This document shows, piece after piece, positions 11,940-22,963 of a DNA stretch of 64,000 nt. The DNA comes from Nocardioides coralli. GTDB lineage: Bacteria; Actinomycetota; Actinomycetes; Propionibacteriales; Nocardioidaceae. The DNA lies in the NCBI RefSeq assembly GCF_019880385.1, contig NZ_CP082273.1:1736001-1800000 (forward strand). The letters run 5' to 3'. The notes under the pieces were generated by a model, which worked only from the letters and a program-made list of their open reading frames with translations, did not search any database and had not been told where the DNA came from. Made by a program: the position numbers and the translations under genes. Each line of letters opens with the position of its first letter. Position 1 is the stretch's first letter.

Positions 11940-12847
11940 GACGCCGCCTCCAGGGCGAGCAACCGCTTGGCGGTCGCGGCGTAGATGTCGTCCTCGTCGC
12001 TCCACCGGAGCTCCTCGGCGAGCAGCTCGGGGATGGCACGGCGCTTGAGCGCGACGGGTCGGTCGGGCCGACTGGGGGAGGTGAACGTCGCCAGCCTGCC
12101 GTCGGGCCGGGTGATCGTGATGTCCCCGTCGGCCGTCTCGAGGCAGACCTCCGTGATGCCGGGGCCCTGGGAGGTGACGCGTTCGGCGGGCACCCGCAGC
12201 CGGTCGGAGAGCCACGCGAGCAGCAGGTCGGCGCTCGGGCTGATGCGCTCGGCCGCCACCCGGATCGCCTTCACCTTCACCGGGTGCTGGTCGAGTGCTG
12301 CCGCCAGCAGCGCCCGCCAGGGGGTGATCCGGGTCCAGGCGAGGTCGGTGTTGCCCGGCGCGTAGGACTGGCACTGGGCCTGCAGGGCGCGGACCTTGCC
12401 GCGGGACACGAAGGCGCTGTCGGTGATCCGCCGCTGCCCCAACCGGCCCAGCGGGTCGGCGGCGGGGTCGGAGGGGTGGTCGGTCGGCCACCAGACGACC
12501 ACCGGGGAGTCGGGCAGCAGCAGGGGCAGCACGACGGACTCCGCGTGCCGCACGACCTCGCCCTTGAGCCGGATCAGGGCCGCCTCGCCGGTCCACCCCT
12601 GGCCGATGCCGACCTGGGCATCGACCCGCGCGGCGCCGCGGCCGTCGCCGCGGATGACCCCCAGGATCCGTGCCGGGTGCTCGTGCGAGGCCTTGCGGGC
12701 GGCGTCCATGGCGTCGGGGGCGTCGTCCTCGTCGACGACGACCACGAGCGTCATCACCATGCCCATGGCGGGGCTGCCGGCGCGCGTACGGGCGCGCACG
12801 AACTCGGCCGCGATCTCCGCGCTGTCGGTGTCGGTGAGCTCGATCAT
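11936..12847 (-). CDS. opcA: Glucose-6-phosphate dehydrogenase assembly protein OpcA
   Basis: Predicted 303 aa. The start is ATG 12847 (MIELTDT), two bases after the zwf stop; an alternative ATG 6 codons upstream would overlap zwf. OpcA is required for activity or assembly of Zwf in cyanobacteria and actinobacteria. The family pattern is visible: VVVWWPTDHPSDPAADPLG, SRGKVRALQAQCQSYAPG in part, and DLAWTRITPWRALLA. It is followed by pgl with a 4-nt overlap, as in mycobacteria and corynebacteria. Confidence 0.94.
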   Translation of the reverse strand: MIELTDTDSAEIAAEFVRARTRAGSPAMGMVMTLVVVVDEDDAPDAMDAARKASHEHPARILGVIRGDGRGAARVDAQVGIGQGWTGEAALIRLKGEVVRHAESVVLPLLLPDSPVVVWWPTDHPSDPAADPLGRLGQRRITDSAFVSRGKVRALQAQCQSYAPGNTDLAWTRITPWRALLAAALDQHPVKVKAIRVAAERISPSADLLLAWLSDRLRVPAERVTSQGPGITEVCLETADGDITITRPDGRLATFTSPSRPDRPVALKRRAIPELLAEELRWSDEDDIYAATAKRLLALEAAS

Positions 12848-12849
12848 CC

Positions 12850-14406
12850 TCAGGGCCTCCGCCACGTTCGTCCGTCACGGGCCAGCATCGCCTCGGCCGA
12901 GGAAGGACCCCAGGTGCCGGCGGCGTAGGGCTCTGGCTTGTGCTTGCCCTTCTCGTCCTGCCGCGCCCAGTGCTCGAGGACCGGGTCGAGGATGCGCCAC
13001 GACTGCTCGACCTCCTCGTGGCGCGGGAAGAGCGGCGGGTCACCCAGCAGCACGTCGAGGATGAGCCGCTCGTAGGCCTCGGGCGACGCCTCGGTGAAGG
13101 TGCCGCCGTAGGCGAAGTCCATGGTCACGTCGCGGATCTCCATCGAGGTGCCCGGCACCTTCGACCCGAACCGCAGCGTCAGGCCCTCGTCGGGCTGCAC
13201 GCGTACGACGAGGGCGTTCTGGGTCAGCTCCTCGGTGGCGCTGGCGTGGAACGGCAGGTGGGGCGCCCGCTTGAACACCACGGCCACCTCGGTGACACGT
13301 CGCCCCAGCCGCTTGCCGTGACGCAGGTAGAACGGCACCCCGGCCCAGCGCCGGTTGTCGATGCCGAGCGTGATGGCGGCGTAGGTCTCGGTGGTCGACG
13401 ACGCCGGGATGCCCTCCTCGTCGTGGAAGCCCGCCACCTTCACGCCGCCCGACCAGCCCGCGGCGTACTGACCTCGCGCGGTGGTGCGGTCCAGCCGCTT
13501 CGGGAGCGTGATGGCGGCGAGCACCTTTTGCTTCTCGATCCGGAGCGCGTCGGCGTCGAAGTCGGTCGGCTCCTCCATGGCGATCAGCGCCATCAGCTGG
13601 AGCAGGTGGTTCTGGATCACGTCGCGGGCCGCGCCGATGCCGTCGTAGTAGCCGGCCCGTCCGCCGATGCCGATGTCCTCGGCCATCGTGATCTGCACGT
13701 GGTCGACGTAGTTGGCGTTCCAGATCGGCTCGAACATCGAGTTGGCGAACCGCATGGCGAGGATGTTCTGGACGGTCTCCTTGCCGAGGTAGTGGTCGAT
13801 GCGGAAGACCGAGCCGCTCGGGAAGACCTCGCCGATGCTGGCGTTGAGCTCGCGCGCCGACTCGAGGTCGTGCCCGAAGGGCTTCTCGACGACGACCCGT
13901 CGCCACGTGCCGGGTCGCTCCTCGGCCAGCCCGTGCTCCTGCAGCTGCTGCACGACGTCGCCGAAGAACCGCGGCGGGATGGAGAGGTAGAACGCGTGGT
14001 TGCCGCCGGTGCCGCGTGTGACGTCGAGCTCCTCGATCGTGCGGCGCAGCCTGTCGAAGGCGAGGTCGTCGGAGAAGTCGCCCGGGACGAAGCGGAATCC
14101 CTCGGAGAGCTGGCGCCACACCTCCTCGCGGAACTCGGTCCGCGAGTGCTCCTTGACGGCTTCGTGCACGATCTGGGCGAAGTCCTGGTCGGCCCACTCG
14201 CGCCGGGCGAAGCCGACGAGGCTGAAGCCAGGCGGCAGCAGACCACGGTTGGCCAGGTCGTAGATGGCCGGCATGATCTTCTTGCGCGACAGGTCGCCGG
14301 TGACGCCGAAGAGCACCATGCCCGAGGGCCCCGCGATCCGCGGCAGCCGCCGGTCCTCGGGGTGCCGGAGCGGGTTCGTGGCGTACGCCGACGTGCGGGG
14401 GGTCAT
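12850..14406 (-). CDS. zwf: Glucose-6-phosphate 1-dehydrogenase
   Basis: Oxidises glucose 6-phosphate with NADP, the entry step of the pentose phosphate pathway. Predicted 518 aa from ATG 14406, which overlaps the pgi stop by 4 nt (ATGA). It shows the nucleotide-binding [10 protein letters not shown] near residue 35, [11 protein letters not shown], and the active-site RIDHYLGKE motif containing the catalytic His. A much longer open frame upstream is a shadow of pgi. Confidence 0.97.
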   Translation of the reverse strand: MTPRTSAYATNPLRHPEDRRLPRIAGPSGMVLFGVTGDLSRKKIMPAIYDLANRGLLPPGFSLVGFARREWADQDFAQIVHEAVKEHSRTEFREEVWRQLSEGFRFVPGDFSDDLAFDRLRRTIEELDVTRGTGGNHAFYLSIPPRFFGDVVQQLQEHGLAEERPGTWRRVVVEKPFGHDLESARELNASIGEVFPSGSVFRIDHYLGKETVQNILAMRFANSMFEPIWNANYVDHVQITMAEDIGIGGRAGYYDGIGAARDVIQNHLLQLMALIAMEEPTDFDADALRIEKQKVLAAITLPKRLDRTTARGQYAAGWSGGVKVAGFHDEEGIPASSTTETYAAITLGIDNRRWAGVPFYLRHGKRLGRRVTEVAVVFKRAPHLPFHASATEELTQNALVVRVQPDEGLTLRFGSKVPGTSMEIRDVTMDFAYGGTFTEASPEAYERLILDVLLGDPPLFPRHEEVEQSWRILDPVLEHWARQDEKGKHKPEPYAAGTWGPSSAEAMLARDGRTWRRP

Positions 14407-16058
14407 CGCGAGCGGTGCCTCCGGTAGTAGTCGATGAGCGACCGGGTCGAGGTGTCCTGCTCGGCGAGCGCCTCGGCGTCGCCCCCGACCGCGGGGGTGA
14501 CCTGCTGGGCGAGCTGCTTGCCCAGCTCGACGCCCCACTGGTCGAAGCTGTCGATGCCCCACACCACGCCCTGCACGAAGGTGATGTGCTCGTAGAGGGC
14601 GATCAGCTGCCCGAGCACCGACGGGGTGAGGGCCGGCGCCATGATCGAGGTGGTGGGCCGGTTGCCCGGGAAGACCCGCGCGGACACCAGGCTCTCGTCG
14701 GTCCCCTCCGCTCGCACCTCCTCCGCGGTCTTGCCGAAGGCCAGGGCCCGGGTCTGCGCGAAGAAGTTGGCGAGGAACAGCTCGTGGACGTCGGCGTCCC
14801 CGTCCTGCAGGGGGTGGGCCGGTTCGGCGAAGGCGATGAAGTCGGCCGGAACGAGCCGGGTGCCCTGGTGGATGAGCTGGTAGAAGGCGTGCTGGCCGTT
14901 GGTGCCGGGCTCGCCCCAGAACACCTCGCCGGTGGCCGTGGTGACGGGCTCGCCGTCCCAGCGCACACCCTTGCCGTTGGACTCCATCGTCAGCTGCTGG
15001 AGGTAGGCCGGGAAGCGGTGCAGCAGCTGGGCGTAGGGGAGCACCGCGTGGGTCCCGGCACCCAGGAAATTGGTGTACCAGACGTTGAGCAGACCCATCA
15101 GCGCCGGGACGTTGCGCGCCGTCTCGGCCGTGCGGAAGTGCTCGTCCATGGCGTGCATCCCGGCCAGCAGCTCGGCGAACCGCTCGGGACCGATCGCCAC
15201 GACGAGGGACGTGCCGATGGCGGAGTCGAGGGAGTACCGGCCCCCCACCCAGTCCCAGAACCCGAAGGCGTTGTCGGGGTCGATCCCGAACTCGGCCACC
15301 TTGTCGAGGGCGGTCGACACGGCCACGAAGTGGCGGGCCACGGCCTCGTCGGGATCCTGGTCGGCCAACCCGTCGAGGAGCCATGCCTTGCAGAGCCGCG
15401 CGTTGGTCAGGGTCTCGAGGGTGCCGAAGGTCTTGCTGGAGACGATGAACAGCGTGGTCGCCGGGTCGAGACCGGCGAGCGTGGTGGCGCAGTCGGTGGG
15501 GTCGATGTTGCTGATGAAGCGGCACTCCAGCCCGTCCTGCACGTACGGTGCCAGCGCCTCGTACGCCATGACGGGACCGAGGTCGGATCCACCGATCCCG
15601 ATGTTGACGACCGTCCGGATGCGCTCTCCCGTCGCACCCGTCCACGCACCGGAACGCACGCGCTCGGCGAAGTCGTAGACCCGGCGCAGGACCTCGTGGA
15701 CGTCGGCGACGACGTCCTGGCCGGCCACCTCCAGCGTCGCGTCGGCGGGGAGCCGGAGCGCGGTGTGGAGCACCGCGCGGTCCTCGGTCACGTTGATGCG
15801 CTCACCCCGGAACATCGCGTCCCGGCGCTCCGCGAGCCCGACCTGCTCACCCAGGTCGACCAGCGCCCGGACGACGTCGTCGTCGACGAGGTTCTTGGAC
15901 AGGTCGACGTGGAGGTCGGCAGCCGTGAGGGTGAGCCGCTCGACCCGGTCGGGATCGGCGTCGAACCACCCGCGCAGGTCGGGGGTCAGGCTCTTCGCGT
16001 GGTCTGCGAGCTGCGACCAGGCCGCCGTCGTCGTCGGGTCGACCGGCCCAGCGGTCAT
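14403..16058 (-). CDS. pgi: Glucose-6-phosphate isomerase
   Basis: Interconverts glucose 6-phosphate and fructose 6-phosphate. The 551-aa product carries [39 protein letters not shown], and MESNGKGV with the C-terminal [19 protein letters not shown] signature. The ATG overlaps the tal stop by 4 nt. Placing pgi inside the pentose phosphate operon links the cycle back to glycolysis; mycobacteria have pgi elsewhere, so this is a lineage difference. Confidence 0.97.
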   Translation of the reverse strand: MTAGPVDPTTTAAWSQLADHAKSLTPDLRGWFDADPDRVERLTLTAADLHVDLSKNLVDDDVVRALVDLGEQVGLAERRDAMFRGERINVTEDRAVLHTALRLPADATLEVAGQDVVADVHEVLRRVYDFAERVRSGAWTGATGERIRTVVNIGIGGSDLGPVMAYEALAPYVQDGLECRFISNIDPTDCATTLAGLDPATTLFIVSSKTFGTLETLTNARLCKAWLLDGLADQDPDEAVARHFVAVSTALDKVAEFGIDPDNAFGFWDWVGGRYSLDSAIGTSLVVAIGPERFAELLAGMHAMDEHFRTAETARNVPALMGLLNVWYTNFLGAGTHAVLPYAQLLHRFPAYLQQLTMESNGKGVRWDGEPVTTATGEVFWGEPGTNGQHAFYQLIHQGTRLVPADFIAFAEPAHPLQDGDADVHELFLANFFAQTRALAFGKTAEEVRAEGTDESLVSARVFPGNRPTTSIMAPALTPSVLGQLIALYEHITFVQGVVWGIDSFDQWGVELGKQLAQQVTPAVGGDAEALAEQDTSTRSLIDYYRRHRSR

Positions 16059-17170
16059 GCCCGGGCCGCTTCCAGCGACTCCTCCAACGTCTCGAGCATG
16101 CTGTCCCAGGCGGTGACGAACTTGTCGACACCCTCCTCGATGAGGGTGGCGATCACGTCGTCGTAGTCGATGCCGGCCTCGGCCAGGGCGTCCATGTGGG
16201 CAGTGGCCTCGTCGTAGAACGGCCGCACCCGGTCGCCGCGGATCTCACCGTGGTCGGCGACCGCCTCGAGGGTCTCCTGAGGCATCGTGTTGACGGTGTT
16301 GGCCACCACCAGCTCGTCGACGTAGAGCGTGTCCTTGTAGTCGGGGTTCTTGACGCCGGTGCTGGCCCACAGCGGACGCTGGGTGTTGGCGCCCTTGCCG
16401 GCGAGGGTGAGCCAGCGGTTGCCGGCGAAGAACTCCTCGTAGGCCTTGAAGGCCAGCCGCGCGTTGGCGACACCCGCCTTGCCGCGCAGGTCGGGGTCGG
16501 TACCCGGGCCGGAGGTCGTGCCCTCGAGCCGCTTGTCGATCTCGGTGTCCACGCGGGAGACGAAGAACGACGCCACCGAGTGGATCTGGGACAGGTCGTG
16601 GCCGTTGTCGGCCGCCTGCTCGAGCCCGTCGAGGTAGGCGTCCATGACGTGGCGGTACTGGTCGAGCCCGAAGATCAGGGTGACGTTGACGCTGATGCCG
16701 GCGGCGATCGTCTCGGTGATGGCCGGCCACCCCTCGGGCGTGCCCGGGATCTTGATGAAGAGGTTGGGCTCGCCGACCTCCCGCCAGAGCTCGGCGGCCT
16801 CCTTGACCGTCCCGGCCGTGTCGTAGGCGAGCCCGGGCCCGACCTCGATGGAGACCCGGCCGTCCACACCGTTGGTGGCGTCGAAGACCGGCCGCAGGAC
16901 CTGGCAGGCGTTCCGGACGTCGTCGGTCGTGATCTGCCGGGCCGCGCTGTCGACGTCGGCGCCGGCGGCGGCCAGCTCGCGCACCTGGGCGTCATAGCGC
17001 TCCCCGTCCCCCAGTGCCTTCTGGAAGATCGCCGGGTTGCTGGTCACCCCCACGACCGACCAGTTCTTGACCAGGTCGGCCAGGTTGCCGGTCTCGAGCC
17101 GCTCGCGGGAGAGGTCGTCGAGCCAGATCGAGACCCCTGCCTCCGTCAGCTGCTGCAGTCGTTCGAACAC
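16055..17170 (-). CDS. tal: Transaldolase
   Basis: Transfers dihydroxyacetone units in the non-oxidative pentose phosphate pathway. Predicted 371 aa from GTG 17170, with GGGAGGAA about 9 nt upstream; a longer frame into tkt is spurious. The features are the [14 protein letters not shown] opening, the Schiff-base Lys in [11 protein letters not shown], and the [18 protein letters not shown] segment of the long actinobacterial Tal class. It lies between tkt (52 nt gap) and pgi (4-nt overlap). Confidence 0.96.
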   Translation of the reverse strand: MFERLQQLTEAGVSIWLDDLSRERLETGNLADLVKNWSVVGVTSNPAIFQKALGDGERYDAQVRELAAAGADVDSAARQITTDDVRNACQVLRPVFDATNGVDGRVSIEVGPGLAYDTAGTVKEAAELWREVGEPNLFIKIPGTPEGWPAITETIAAGISVNVTLIFGLDQYRHVMDAYLDGLEQAADNGHDLSQIHSVASFFVSRVDTEIDKRLEGTTSGPGTDPDLRGKAGVANARLAFKAYEEFFAGNRWLTLAGKGANTQRPLWASTGVKNPDYKDTLYVDELVVANTVNTMPQETLEAVADHGEIRGDRVRPFYDEATAHMDALAEAGIDYDDVIATLIEEGVDKFVTAWDSMLETLEESLEAARA

Positions 17171-17222
17171 TGTCTGTTCCTCCCTCTCGATGTCACGTTT
17201 CGGCGGCGGTGGACCGCTGTTG

Positions 17223-19325
17223 TCAGCCGGACACCGCCGCGATGCTGTCCTCGGCCGCCGCCACGACCGCCTCCGCCGTGACGCCGTACTCGTCGAAGAT
17301 GCGCTGGTAGGCGGCGCTGGCGCCGTAGTCCTCGATCGACACGATCCGGCCGTGGTCGCCGACGAGCTCGCGCCAGCCGAGGGCGACGCCGGCCTCCACC
17401 GACACGCGGGCCTTGGTGATCGGGGGGATGACCCGGTCCCGGTAGGACTGGTCCTGCTCGTCGAACCACTCGCGGCACGGCATCGACACGACTCGCGCCG
17501 ACACGCCGCGCTCGGCGAGCGTGCGTCGTGCCTCGACGGCGAGCTGCACCTCCGAGCCGGTCGCGATGAGCACCACGTCGGGCTCACCGCCCTCGGCGTC
17601 GAGCAGCACGTAGCCGCCCCGGGCGACGTCGTCGGTGGGAGCGAACCCGTCGGTGCCGCGGGGGAAGGTCGGCACGTTCTGCCGGGTCAGGCACAGCGCA
17701 GCCGGGCCGTCGGTACGCCGGATCACCTCACGCCACGCGGCGCTGGTCTCGTTGGCGTCGGCGGGGCGCACGACGGCCAGGCCCGGGATCGCCCGCAGCG
17801 CGGCCAGGTGCTCGACCGGCTGGTGCGTGGGGCCGTCCTCGCCGAGCCCGATGGAGTCGTGGGTCCAGATGTAGATCGTCGGGATCTTCATGAGGGCGGC
17901 GAGCCGCACCGCCGGGCGCATGTAGTCGGAGAACTGCAGGAACGTGGCCCCGAAGACGCGTGTCAGGCCGTGCAGCGTGATCCCGTTGAGGATCGCGCCC
18001 ATCGCGTGCTCGCGCACGCCGAAGTGGAGCACCCGGCCGTAGCGGTCACCCGTGAACATGTCGGTGGAGTGCTCGGCCGGGAAGAAGGACGGCGCACCCG
18101 CGATGGTGCTGTTGTTGGACTCCGCGAGGTCGGCGGAGCCACCCCAGAGCTCGGGCAGGTGGGGGGCGAGGGCGTTGATCACGGCGCCGGACGCCTTCCG
18201 GGTCGCCACGCCCTTCTCGTCAGCCTCGAACGACGGCAGGTCGGCGTCCCAGCCCTCCGGGAGCTCGCGCTTGCGCATGCGGTGCAGGAGCGTCGCGGCG
18301 TCGGGGTTGGCCTTGGCCCAGGCGTCGTACTGCTCGTCCCACGCCGAACCGGCCTGCTTGCCGCGCTCGATGGCCTCACGGGTGTGGGCGAGGACCTCGT
18401 CGGCGACCTCGAAGGTCCGCGCGGGGTCGAACCCGAGGATCTCCTTGGTGGCCGCGACCTCGTCCTCGCCGAGTGCCGAGCCGTGGGCCGCCCCGGTGTT
18501 GCGGGCGTTGGGCGCCGGCCAGGCGATGACGGTCCGCAGGTTGATGAACGACGGCTTGTCGGTGACCTTGCGGGCCTCGCGCAGGGCCTTGTAGAGGGCG
18601 TTGACGTCCTCCTCGTAGCCGTTGCTCCCGTTGGTCCAGTCGACGTTCTGGACGTGCCAGCCGTAGGCCCGGTAGCGGGCGGAGACGTCCTCGCTGATGG
18701 CGACGGAGGTGTCGTCCTCGATGGAGATCTCGTTGTCGTCGTAGATCACGACGAGGTTGCCGAGCTGCTGGTGGCCGGCGATGGAGGACGCCTCGGCGCT
18801 GACACCCTCCATGATGTCGCCGTCGCTGGCGATGGCGTAGACGAAGTGGTCGAAGGGCGACTCTCCCTCGGCAGCGTCGGGGTCGAGCAGGCCGCGCTCG
18901 CGGCGCGCGGCCATCGCCATCCCCACGGCGTTGCCCACACCCTGGCCGAGGGGCCCCGTCGTGGTCTCGACGCCGGCGGTGTGGCCGTACTCGGGGTGAC
19001 CGGGGGTCTTGGACCCCCAGGTGCGCAGCGCCTTGATGTCGTCGAGCTCCAACCCGAAGCCGGCCAGGTAGAGCTGGATGTAGAGCGTCAGCGACGTGTG
19101 TCCGGCGGAGAGCACGAACCGGTCGCGGCCGATCCAGTCGGGGTCGGCGGGGTCGTGCCGCATCACCTTCTGGAACAGCAGGTACGCCACGGGCGCCAGG
19201 CTCATCGCCGTGCCGGGGTGGCCGTTGCCCACCTTCTGCACGGCGTCCATCGCCAGCACCCGGACCGTGTCCACGGCTCGCTGGTCGAGTTCGTTCCATT
19301 CGAGTCGGGCGGGAAGGTCGGTCAC
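17223..19325 (-). CDS. tkt: Transketolase
   Basis: Thiamine diphosphate-dependent transfer of two-carbon units. Predicted 700 aa from GTG 19325 ([14 protein letters not shown]), with GAGAGGAC upstream. Motifs are [13 protein letters not shown], the ThDP/metal-binding SDGDIMEG to YDDNEIS region, TVIAWPAPN, and [19 protein letters not shown] with the catalytic residues. It is the first gene of the pentose phosphate operon and is divergent from ctaB; the 106-nt space between them carries -10 boxes for both directions. Confidence 0.97.
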   Translation of the reverse strand: MTDLPARLEWNELDQRAVDTVRVLAMDAVQKVGNGHPGTAMSLAPVAYLLFQKVMRHDPADPDWIGRDRFVLSAGHTSLTLYIQLYLAGFGLELDDIKALRTWGSKTPGHPEYGHTAGVETTTGPLGQGVGNAVGMAMAARRERGLLDPDAAEGESPFDHFVYAIASDGDIMEGVSAEASSIAGHQQLGNLVVIYDDNEISIEDDTSVAISEDVSARYRAYGWHVQNVDWTNGSNGYEEDVNALYKALREARKVTDKPSFINLRTVIAWPAPNARNTGAAHGSALGEDEVAATKEILGFDPARTFEVADEVLAHTREAIERGKQAGSAWDEQYDAWAKANPDAATLLHRMRKRELPEGWDADLPSFEADEKGVATRKASGAVINALAPHLPELWGGSADLAESNNSTIAGAPSFFPAEHSTDMFTGDRYGRVLHFGVREHAMGAILNGITLHGLTRVFGATFLQFSDYMRPAVRLAALMKIPTIYIWTHDSIGLGEDGPTHQPVEHLAALRAIPGLAVVRPADANETSAAWREVIRRTDGPAALCLTRQNVPTFPRGTDGFAPTDDVARGGYVLLDAEGGEPDVVLIATGSEVQLAVEARRTLAERGVSARVVSMPCREWFDEQDQSYRDRVIPPITKARVSVEAGVALGWRELVGDHGRIVSIEDYGASAAYQRIFDEYGVTAEAVVAAAEDSIAAVSG

Positions 19326-19368
19326 AGGGGTCCTCTCACGTCGATCTGCGCATGGCACGCCAGCACCG

Positions 19369-19374
19369 AGACTA
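19369..19374 (-). promoter_or_regulatory. Candidate -10 box for the tkt operon (TAGTCT)
   Basis: On the minus strand TAGTCT lies about 43 nt before the tkt GTG, giving a short leader that includes the GAGAGGAC ribosome-binding site. It sits only 14 nt from the ctaB -10 box, so the two promoters face away from each other across a very small space. Confidence 0.4.
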
Positions 19375-19388
19375 CTCAGGTCGCCAGT

Positions 19389-19394
19389 TAGACT
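19389..19394 (+). promoter_or_regulatory. Candidate -10 box for ctaB (TAGACT)
   Basis: TAGACT lies 37 nt before the ctaB GTG, with CGAGGAT as a modest ribosome-binding site in the leader. It is part of the compact divergent tkt/ctaB control region. Confidence 0.4.
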
Positions 19395-19431
19395 GCGAGG
19401 CGCATCCACGCTCCCGTACCCGAGGATCCCT

Positions 19432-20376
19432 GTGACATACGTCGGCCATTCGGTCCCTGCGCTCACGCAGCCGGGACCGGCACGTGCCGGCGCGCGCGAC
19501 GTGGTGGCGGCGTACGTGGGCCTGATGAAGCCGCGCGTCATCGAGCTGCTGCTGCTGACCACCGTCCCGGTGATGTTCTTCGCAGCCCGCGGGGTTCCCG
19601 AGCTCGGCCTGGTCGTGGCCACCGTGGTGGGCGGGACCCTGTCCTCCGGGTCGGCGTCGGCCCTCAACTGCGTCTACGACCGTGACATCGACGAGCAGAT
19701 GCGCCGTACCCGTCGCCGTGCGCTGCCGCGCCACATCGTGTCGCCGGTCGCGGCCACGGTCTTCGGGGTCGTGCTCGGCGTGCTGGCGACCGTGGTGCTG
19801 GCCACGTGGGTCAACTGGCTCTCGGCGGGCCTGGCACTGCTCGCCGAGGTGTTCTACCTCGGCGTCTACACCGTGCTCCTCAAGCGCCGGACGACCCAGA
19901 ACATCGTCTGGGGTGGGCTCGCCGGGTGCTTCCCCGCCCTGATCGGTTGGACCGCGGTCACCGGGTCCCTCGCCTGGCCGCCGGTCGTCCTGTTCCTGGT
20001 CGTCTTCTTCTGGACCCCGCCCCACACCTGGGCGCTCGCCCTGCGCTACCGCGAGGACTACGCCAACGTCGACGTCCCGATGCTGCCGGTCGTCGCCCGG
20101 GCCGAGCGCGTCGGGCGCCAGGTCGTGCTCTACAGCTGGGCGATGGTCGCCACCTCGCTGCTCCTGTGGCCGGTCGCCGACACCGGCTGGTTCTACCCCG
20201 CGGCCGCCGCGGTGCTCGGCGCGGTGTTCCTCGTGGAGGCCCACCGGATGTGGGGGCGCAGCCGCGGCACCGAGGACCTGGCCCGGATCCAGCCGATGCG
20301 GCTGTTCCACTCCTCCAACCTCTACCTCTCGCTGCTCTTCGTCTCGGTCGCGCTCGACCCGCTGCTCACCCGCTGA
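19432..20376 (+). CDS. ctaB: Protoheme IX farnesyltransferase (heme O synthase)
   Basis: Farnesylates protoheme to heme O for cytochrome oxidase. Predicted 314 aa from GTG 19432 (MTYVGHS). A UbiA-type prenyltransferase with about nine membrane helices; the prenyl-diphosphate-binding motif NCVYDRDID (N-x3-D-x2-D) and the following RRTRRRALP loop are present, as is the second Asp-bearing loop [13 protein letters not shown]. Its 3' end overlaps the oppositely oriented ctaA by 55 nt. Heme O made here is the substrate of CtaA. Confidence 0.95.
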   Translation: MTYVGHSVPALTQPGPARAGARDVVAAYVGLMKPRVIELLLLTTVPVMFFAARGVPELGLVVATVVGGTLSSGSASALNCVYDRDIDEQMRRTRRRALPRHIVSPVAATVFGVVLGVLATVVLATWVNWLSAGLALLAEVFYLGVYTVLLKRRTTQNIVWGGLAGCFPALIGWTAVTGSLAWPPVVLFLVVFFWTPPHTWALALRYREDYANVDVPMLPVVARAERVGRQVVLYSWAMVATSLLLWPVADTGWFYPAAAAVLGAVFLVEAHRMWGRSRGTEDLARIQPMRLFHSSNLYLSLLFVSVALDPLLTR

Positions 20377-21245
20377 GGCGGTGCCGCGACCGCGGTGGGC
20401 GGCTCGCGGGTGGCGAGCAGGGCCCACGTCATCGCCGCGGAGATCAGCGCCGCCCCCAGCAGGTGGATGCCGACGAGGAGCACCGGCAGGTCGGTGAAGT
20501 ACTGGACGAAGCCGACCAGGCCCTGGGCGAGCTCGAGCCCGAGCAGGACCAGCACCGCACGTCGGGCCGAGGCGGGGGCCACCAGCGCGAGACCGATGGT
20601 CAGACCCACGAACAGGAACACCAGGTCGGCGTGGACCTGGCTGAGCTGGAGCGGGTCCAGGCCGTTGCGGGGCACGTCGCGGTCGCCGGCGTGGGGCCCC
20701 GAACCGGTCACGACCGTTCCGACGTACAGCACGGCCCAGCCGGCGGCGAGGACCAGCCACGCGAGGGTCACCACCCGCCCCGACGCCGGTTCCGGGTCCG
20801 GCCGGTCGAGCCGCCAGAGGAACAGCACCGCGACCCCGATGATCGCCAGCGAGCACAGCAGGTGGAACGACACCAGCCACGGGTTGAGGTCGGCCAGCAC
20901 GACGAACCCGCCGATCACCGCCTGGGCGGGGATGCCGAGGGCCATCACCAGCGCCAGCAGCCGCAGGTCGCGCCGGCCGGTCTGCCAGGCCGAGACGAAG
21001 GTCAGGACCGCGACGGCGGCGAGCACGAAGGTCAGCAACCGGTTCCCGAACTCGATGGCCGAGTGGTAGTCGAGGGCACCGCGCGGGGTGAAGGACTCCT
21101 CGGTGCAGCGCGGCCACGTCGGGCACCCCAGCCCGGAGGCCGTCAGCCGCACCGCTCCACCGGTCAGCACGATGCCGATGTTGGCTGCCAACGACGCCCA
21201 GCCGAGCCGCCGGACCTGCCGCGACAGGTCGAGCCTCACTCCCAT
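20322..21245 (-). CDS. ctaA: Heme A synthase (COX15/CtaA)
   Basis: Oxidises heme O to heme A. Predicted 307 aa from ATG 21245 ([10 protein letters not shown]); the 14-residue extension upstream lies inside the permease gene. Eight membrane helices are expected. The conserved loop [15 protein letters not shown] holds the Cys pair of CtaA, and heme-ligand His residues are seen in [25 protein letters not shown] and GIHLLGA. It is the last gene of an ABC ATPase-permease-ctaA operon, the same trio as in mycobacteria. The long 3' overlap with ctaB may produce antisense RNA. Confidence 0.94.
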   Translation of the reverse strand: MGVRLDLSRQVRRLGWASLAANIGIVLTGGAVRLTASGLGCPTWPRCTEESFTPRGALDYHSAIEFGNRLLTFVLAAVAVLTFVSAWQTGRRDLRLLALVMALGIPAQAVIGGFVVLADLNPWLVSFHLLCSLAIIGVAVLFLWRLDRPDPEPASGRVVTLAWLVLAAGWAVLYVGTVVTGSGPHAGDRDVPRNGLDPLQLSQVHADLVFLFVGLTIGLALVAPASARRAVLVLLGLELAQGLVGFVQYFTDLPVLLVGIHLLGAALISAAMTWALLATREPPTAVAAPPQRVSSGSSATETKSSER

Positions 21246-22006
21246 CGGAAGGTCCTCACGGTCAGGACGGTCGCGAGCGCTCCCCACCCGAGCAGGACGA
21301 GCAGCGGGACCACGGGGAACGTCCCACCGAGGAAGGCGGCGCGCATCGAGTCGCCGAGCGCCCCGGACGGCAGCCAGCGGGCCACCACGCCGAGCGCGCC
21401 GTACGACGCGGGTGGGAGCACGACCGCGCCGCCGGTCAGCAGCAGCAGGTAGACCAGGTTGGCCGCCGCGAGCGTGGCCTCGGCCCGCAGCACGCCGGCG
21501 ACGAGCAGGCCGAGGGCGGCGAACGCGAAGGTGCCGGCGAGGACGGCCAGCAGGGCGGCCGGGACGGCGCCGGCGAGGCGGGGCTCCCAGCCGAGGGCGA
21601 GGCCGACCGAGGCGACGACGACGACCTGGGCGACCTCCACGACGACCAGGGCGCCCACCTTGCCGAGGAGCAGTCCCGAGCGGGGGAGCGGTGAGGCGCC
21701 GAGACGCTTGATGACGCCGTAGCGCCGCTCGAAGCCGGTGGCGATGGCGAGCGAGGTGAAGGCAGTGGACATGACGGCGAGCGCGATGACACCCGGGGTC
21801 AGGACGTCGACCGGCCGGCGCCCCCCGAGGTCGAGCCCCAGCCGCTCGGCGCCCACGACGCCGCCGACGAGCACGATGACCGGGATGACCACGGCGAGCA
21901 GGAGCTGCTCGCCGTTGCGCAGCAGGAGCCGGGTCTCCATGGACGCCTGGGCCCGGACCATGCGCGACAGCGGCGCCGCCCCCGGTGCGGGGGTGAAGCC
22001 GGTCAC
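21236..22006 (-). CDS. ABC-2 type transporter permease
   Basis: Predicted 256 aa with six membrane helices. GTG start at 22006 overlaps the stop of its ATPase by 4 nt, and its own stop overlaps the ctaA start by 10 nt. The segment MSTAFTSLAIATGFERRYGVIKRLGASPL (given in part: FERRYGVIKRLG) is typical of ABC-2 permeases, just after the second helix. The partner is the ATPase at 22003-22941. Its conserved position before ctaA suggests a role near heme or cytochrome oxidase maturation, but the substrate is not known. Confidence 0.9.
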   Translation of the reverse strand: MTGFTPAPGAAPLSRMVRAQASMETRLLLRNGEQLLLAVVIPVIVLVGGVVGAERLGLDLGGRRPVDVLTPGVIALAVMSTAFTSLAIATGFERRYGVIKRLGASPLPRSGLLLGKVGALVVVEVAQVVVVASVGLALGWEPRLAGAVPAALLAVLAGTFAFAALGLLVAGVLRAEATLAAANLVYLLLLTGGAVVLPPASYGALGVVARWLPSGALGDSMRAAFLGGTFPVVPLLVLLGWGALATVLTVRTFRWE

Positions 22007-22941
22007 GAGGTGAGCTCCCGCCCGGTGAGCTTGAGGAAGACGTCCTCGAGGCTGCGCTGCCCCAGGCTCAGGGTCTCCGGCAGCACGCCGTGCTCCTCGC
22101 ACCACGCCGACACCTTCGCCAGCGTGGTCGCGTCGGCCGGGCCGGTCACGAGCAGGCTGACCTCGTCGAGCTGGGTGACCTCGGTCCCCTCGCCGAGCCG
22201 GGCCCGGAGGGACAGGGGTGCGCCGGGAGGGAACGGCTCGGTCACGACCAGCCGGATGGTGGCCACCGTGCCGCCCCGGGTCAGCTGGAGCGGGGACCCG
22301 CTGGCGACCAGCCGCCCGCGGTCGACGATGTGGACCAGGTCGGAGAGCCGCTCGGCCTCCTCCATGTAGTGGGTCGTCAGCACCACGGTGACACCGTCGT
22401 CGCGCAGCTCACCCAGCAGCTCCCAGGTCGTACGCCGAGCCTGGGGGTCCATCCCCGCTGTCGGTTCGTCCACGAACACGAGCTCCGGCCGCCCCACCAG
22501 GGCCATCGCGAGCCCGAGCCGCTGCTGCTGCCCGCCGGAGAGCCGTCGGTAGGGGGTGCGGCCGCAGTCGTCGAGCCCGAGCCGCTCGCTCAGCAGGTCG
22601 GTGTCCAGGGGATGGGCGTGCAGCCGGGCGATGTGGTCGAGCATCTCGCGTGCCCGCACCCCGGACCAGGCGCCACCCTGCTGCAGCATCACCCCGATGC
22701 GGGGGAGCAGCCGGCGGCGGTCGCGTCGGGGGTCGAGCCCCAGCACCCGGACCGTGCCCTCCTGCGGACGGCGGTAGCCCTCGCAGGTCTCCAGGGTGGT
22801 GGTCTTCCCGGCACCGTTCGGCCCCAGGACGGCGGTGATGGTGCCCGGCGCGACCACGAGCGAGAGGCCGTCGACCGCCGTGGTGTCGCCGTACCGCATG
22901 ACCAGGCCGTCGATCTCGACGGCGGGCGGGGCGGCGGACAC
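22003..22941 (-). CDS. ABC transporter ATP-binding protein
   Basis: Predicted 312 aa. Walker A is GPNGAGKTT (around residue 39), the signature is LSGGQQQRLG, Walker B is LVFVDEPTAGMD, and the switch His is in LTTHYMEEAE. The long C-terminal extension is typical of drug- or antibiotic-type ABC-2 exporters (DrrA-like). It starts at GTG 22941, 6 nt after a TAGACT box, so it probably makes a leaderless transcript for the ATPase-permease-ctaA operon. Confidence 0.93.
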   Translation of the reverse strand: MSAAPPAVEIDGLVMRYGDTTAVDGLSLVVAPGTITAVLGPNGAGKTTTLETCEGYRRPQEGTVRVLGLDPRRDRRRLLPRIGVMLQQGGAWSGVRAREMLDHIARLHAHPLDTDLLSERLGLDDCGRTPYRRLSGGQQQRLGLAMALVGRPELVFVDEPTAGMDPQARRTTWELLGELRDDGVTVVLTTHYMEEAERLSDLVHIVDRGRLVASGSPLQLTRGGTVATIRLVVTEPFPPGAPLSLRARLGEGTEVTQLDEVSLLVTGPADATTLAKVSAWCEEHGVLPETLSLGQRSLEDVFLKLTGRELTS

Positions 22942-22947
22942 GGGGAG

Positions 22948-22953
22948 AGTCTA
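22948..22953 (-). promoter_or_regulatory. Leaderless -10 box of the ABC-ctaA operon (TAGACT)
   Basis: TAGACT on the minus strand, then 6 nt (CTCCCC), then GTG. It lies just past the stop codon of the CoxL-like gene upstream, marking a new transcript. Confidence 0.55.
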
Positions 22954-22963
22954 GGAACGCATG

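Noticed and set aside
17037..19391. 784-codon open frame antisense to tkt
   Set aside because: Shadow frame opposite a clear transketolase.
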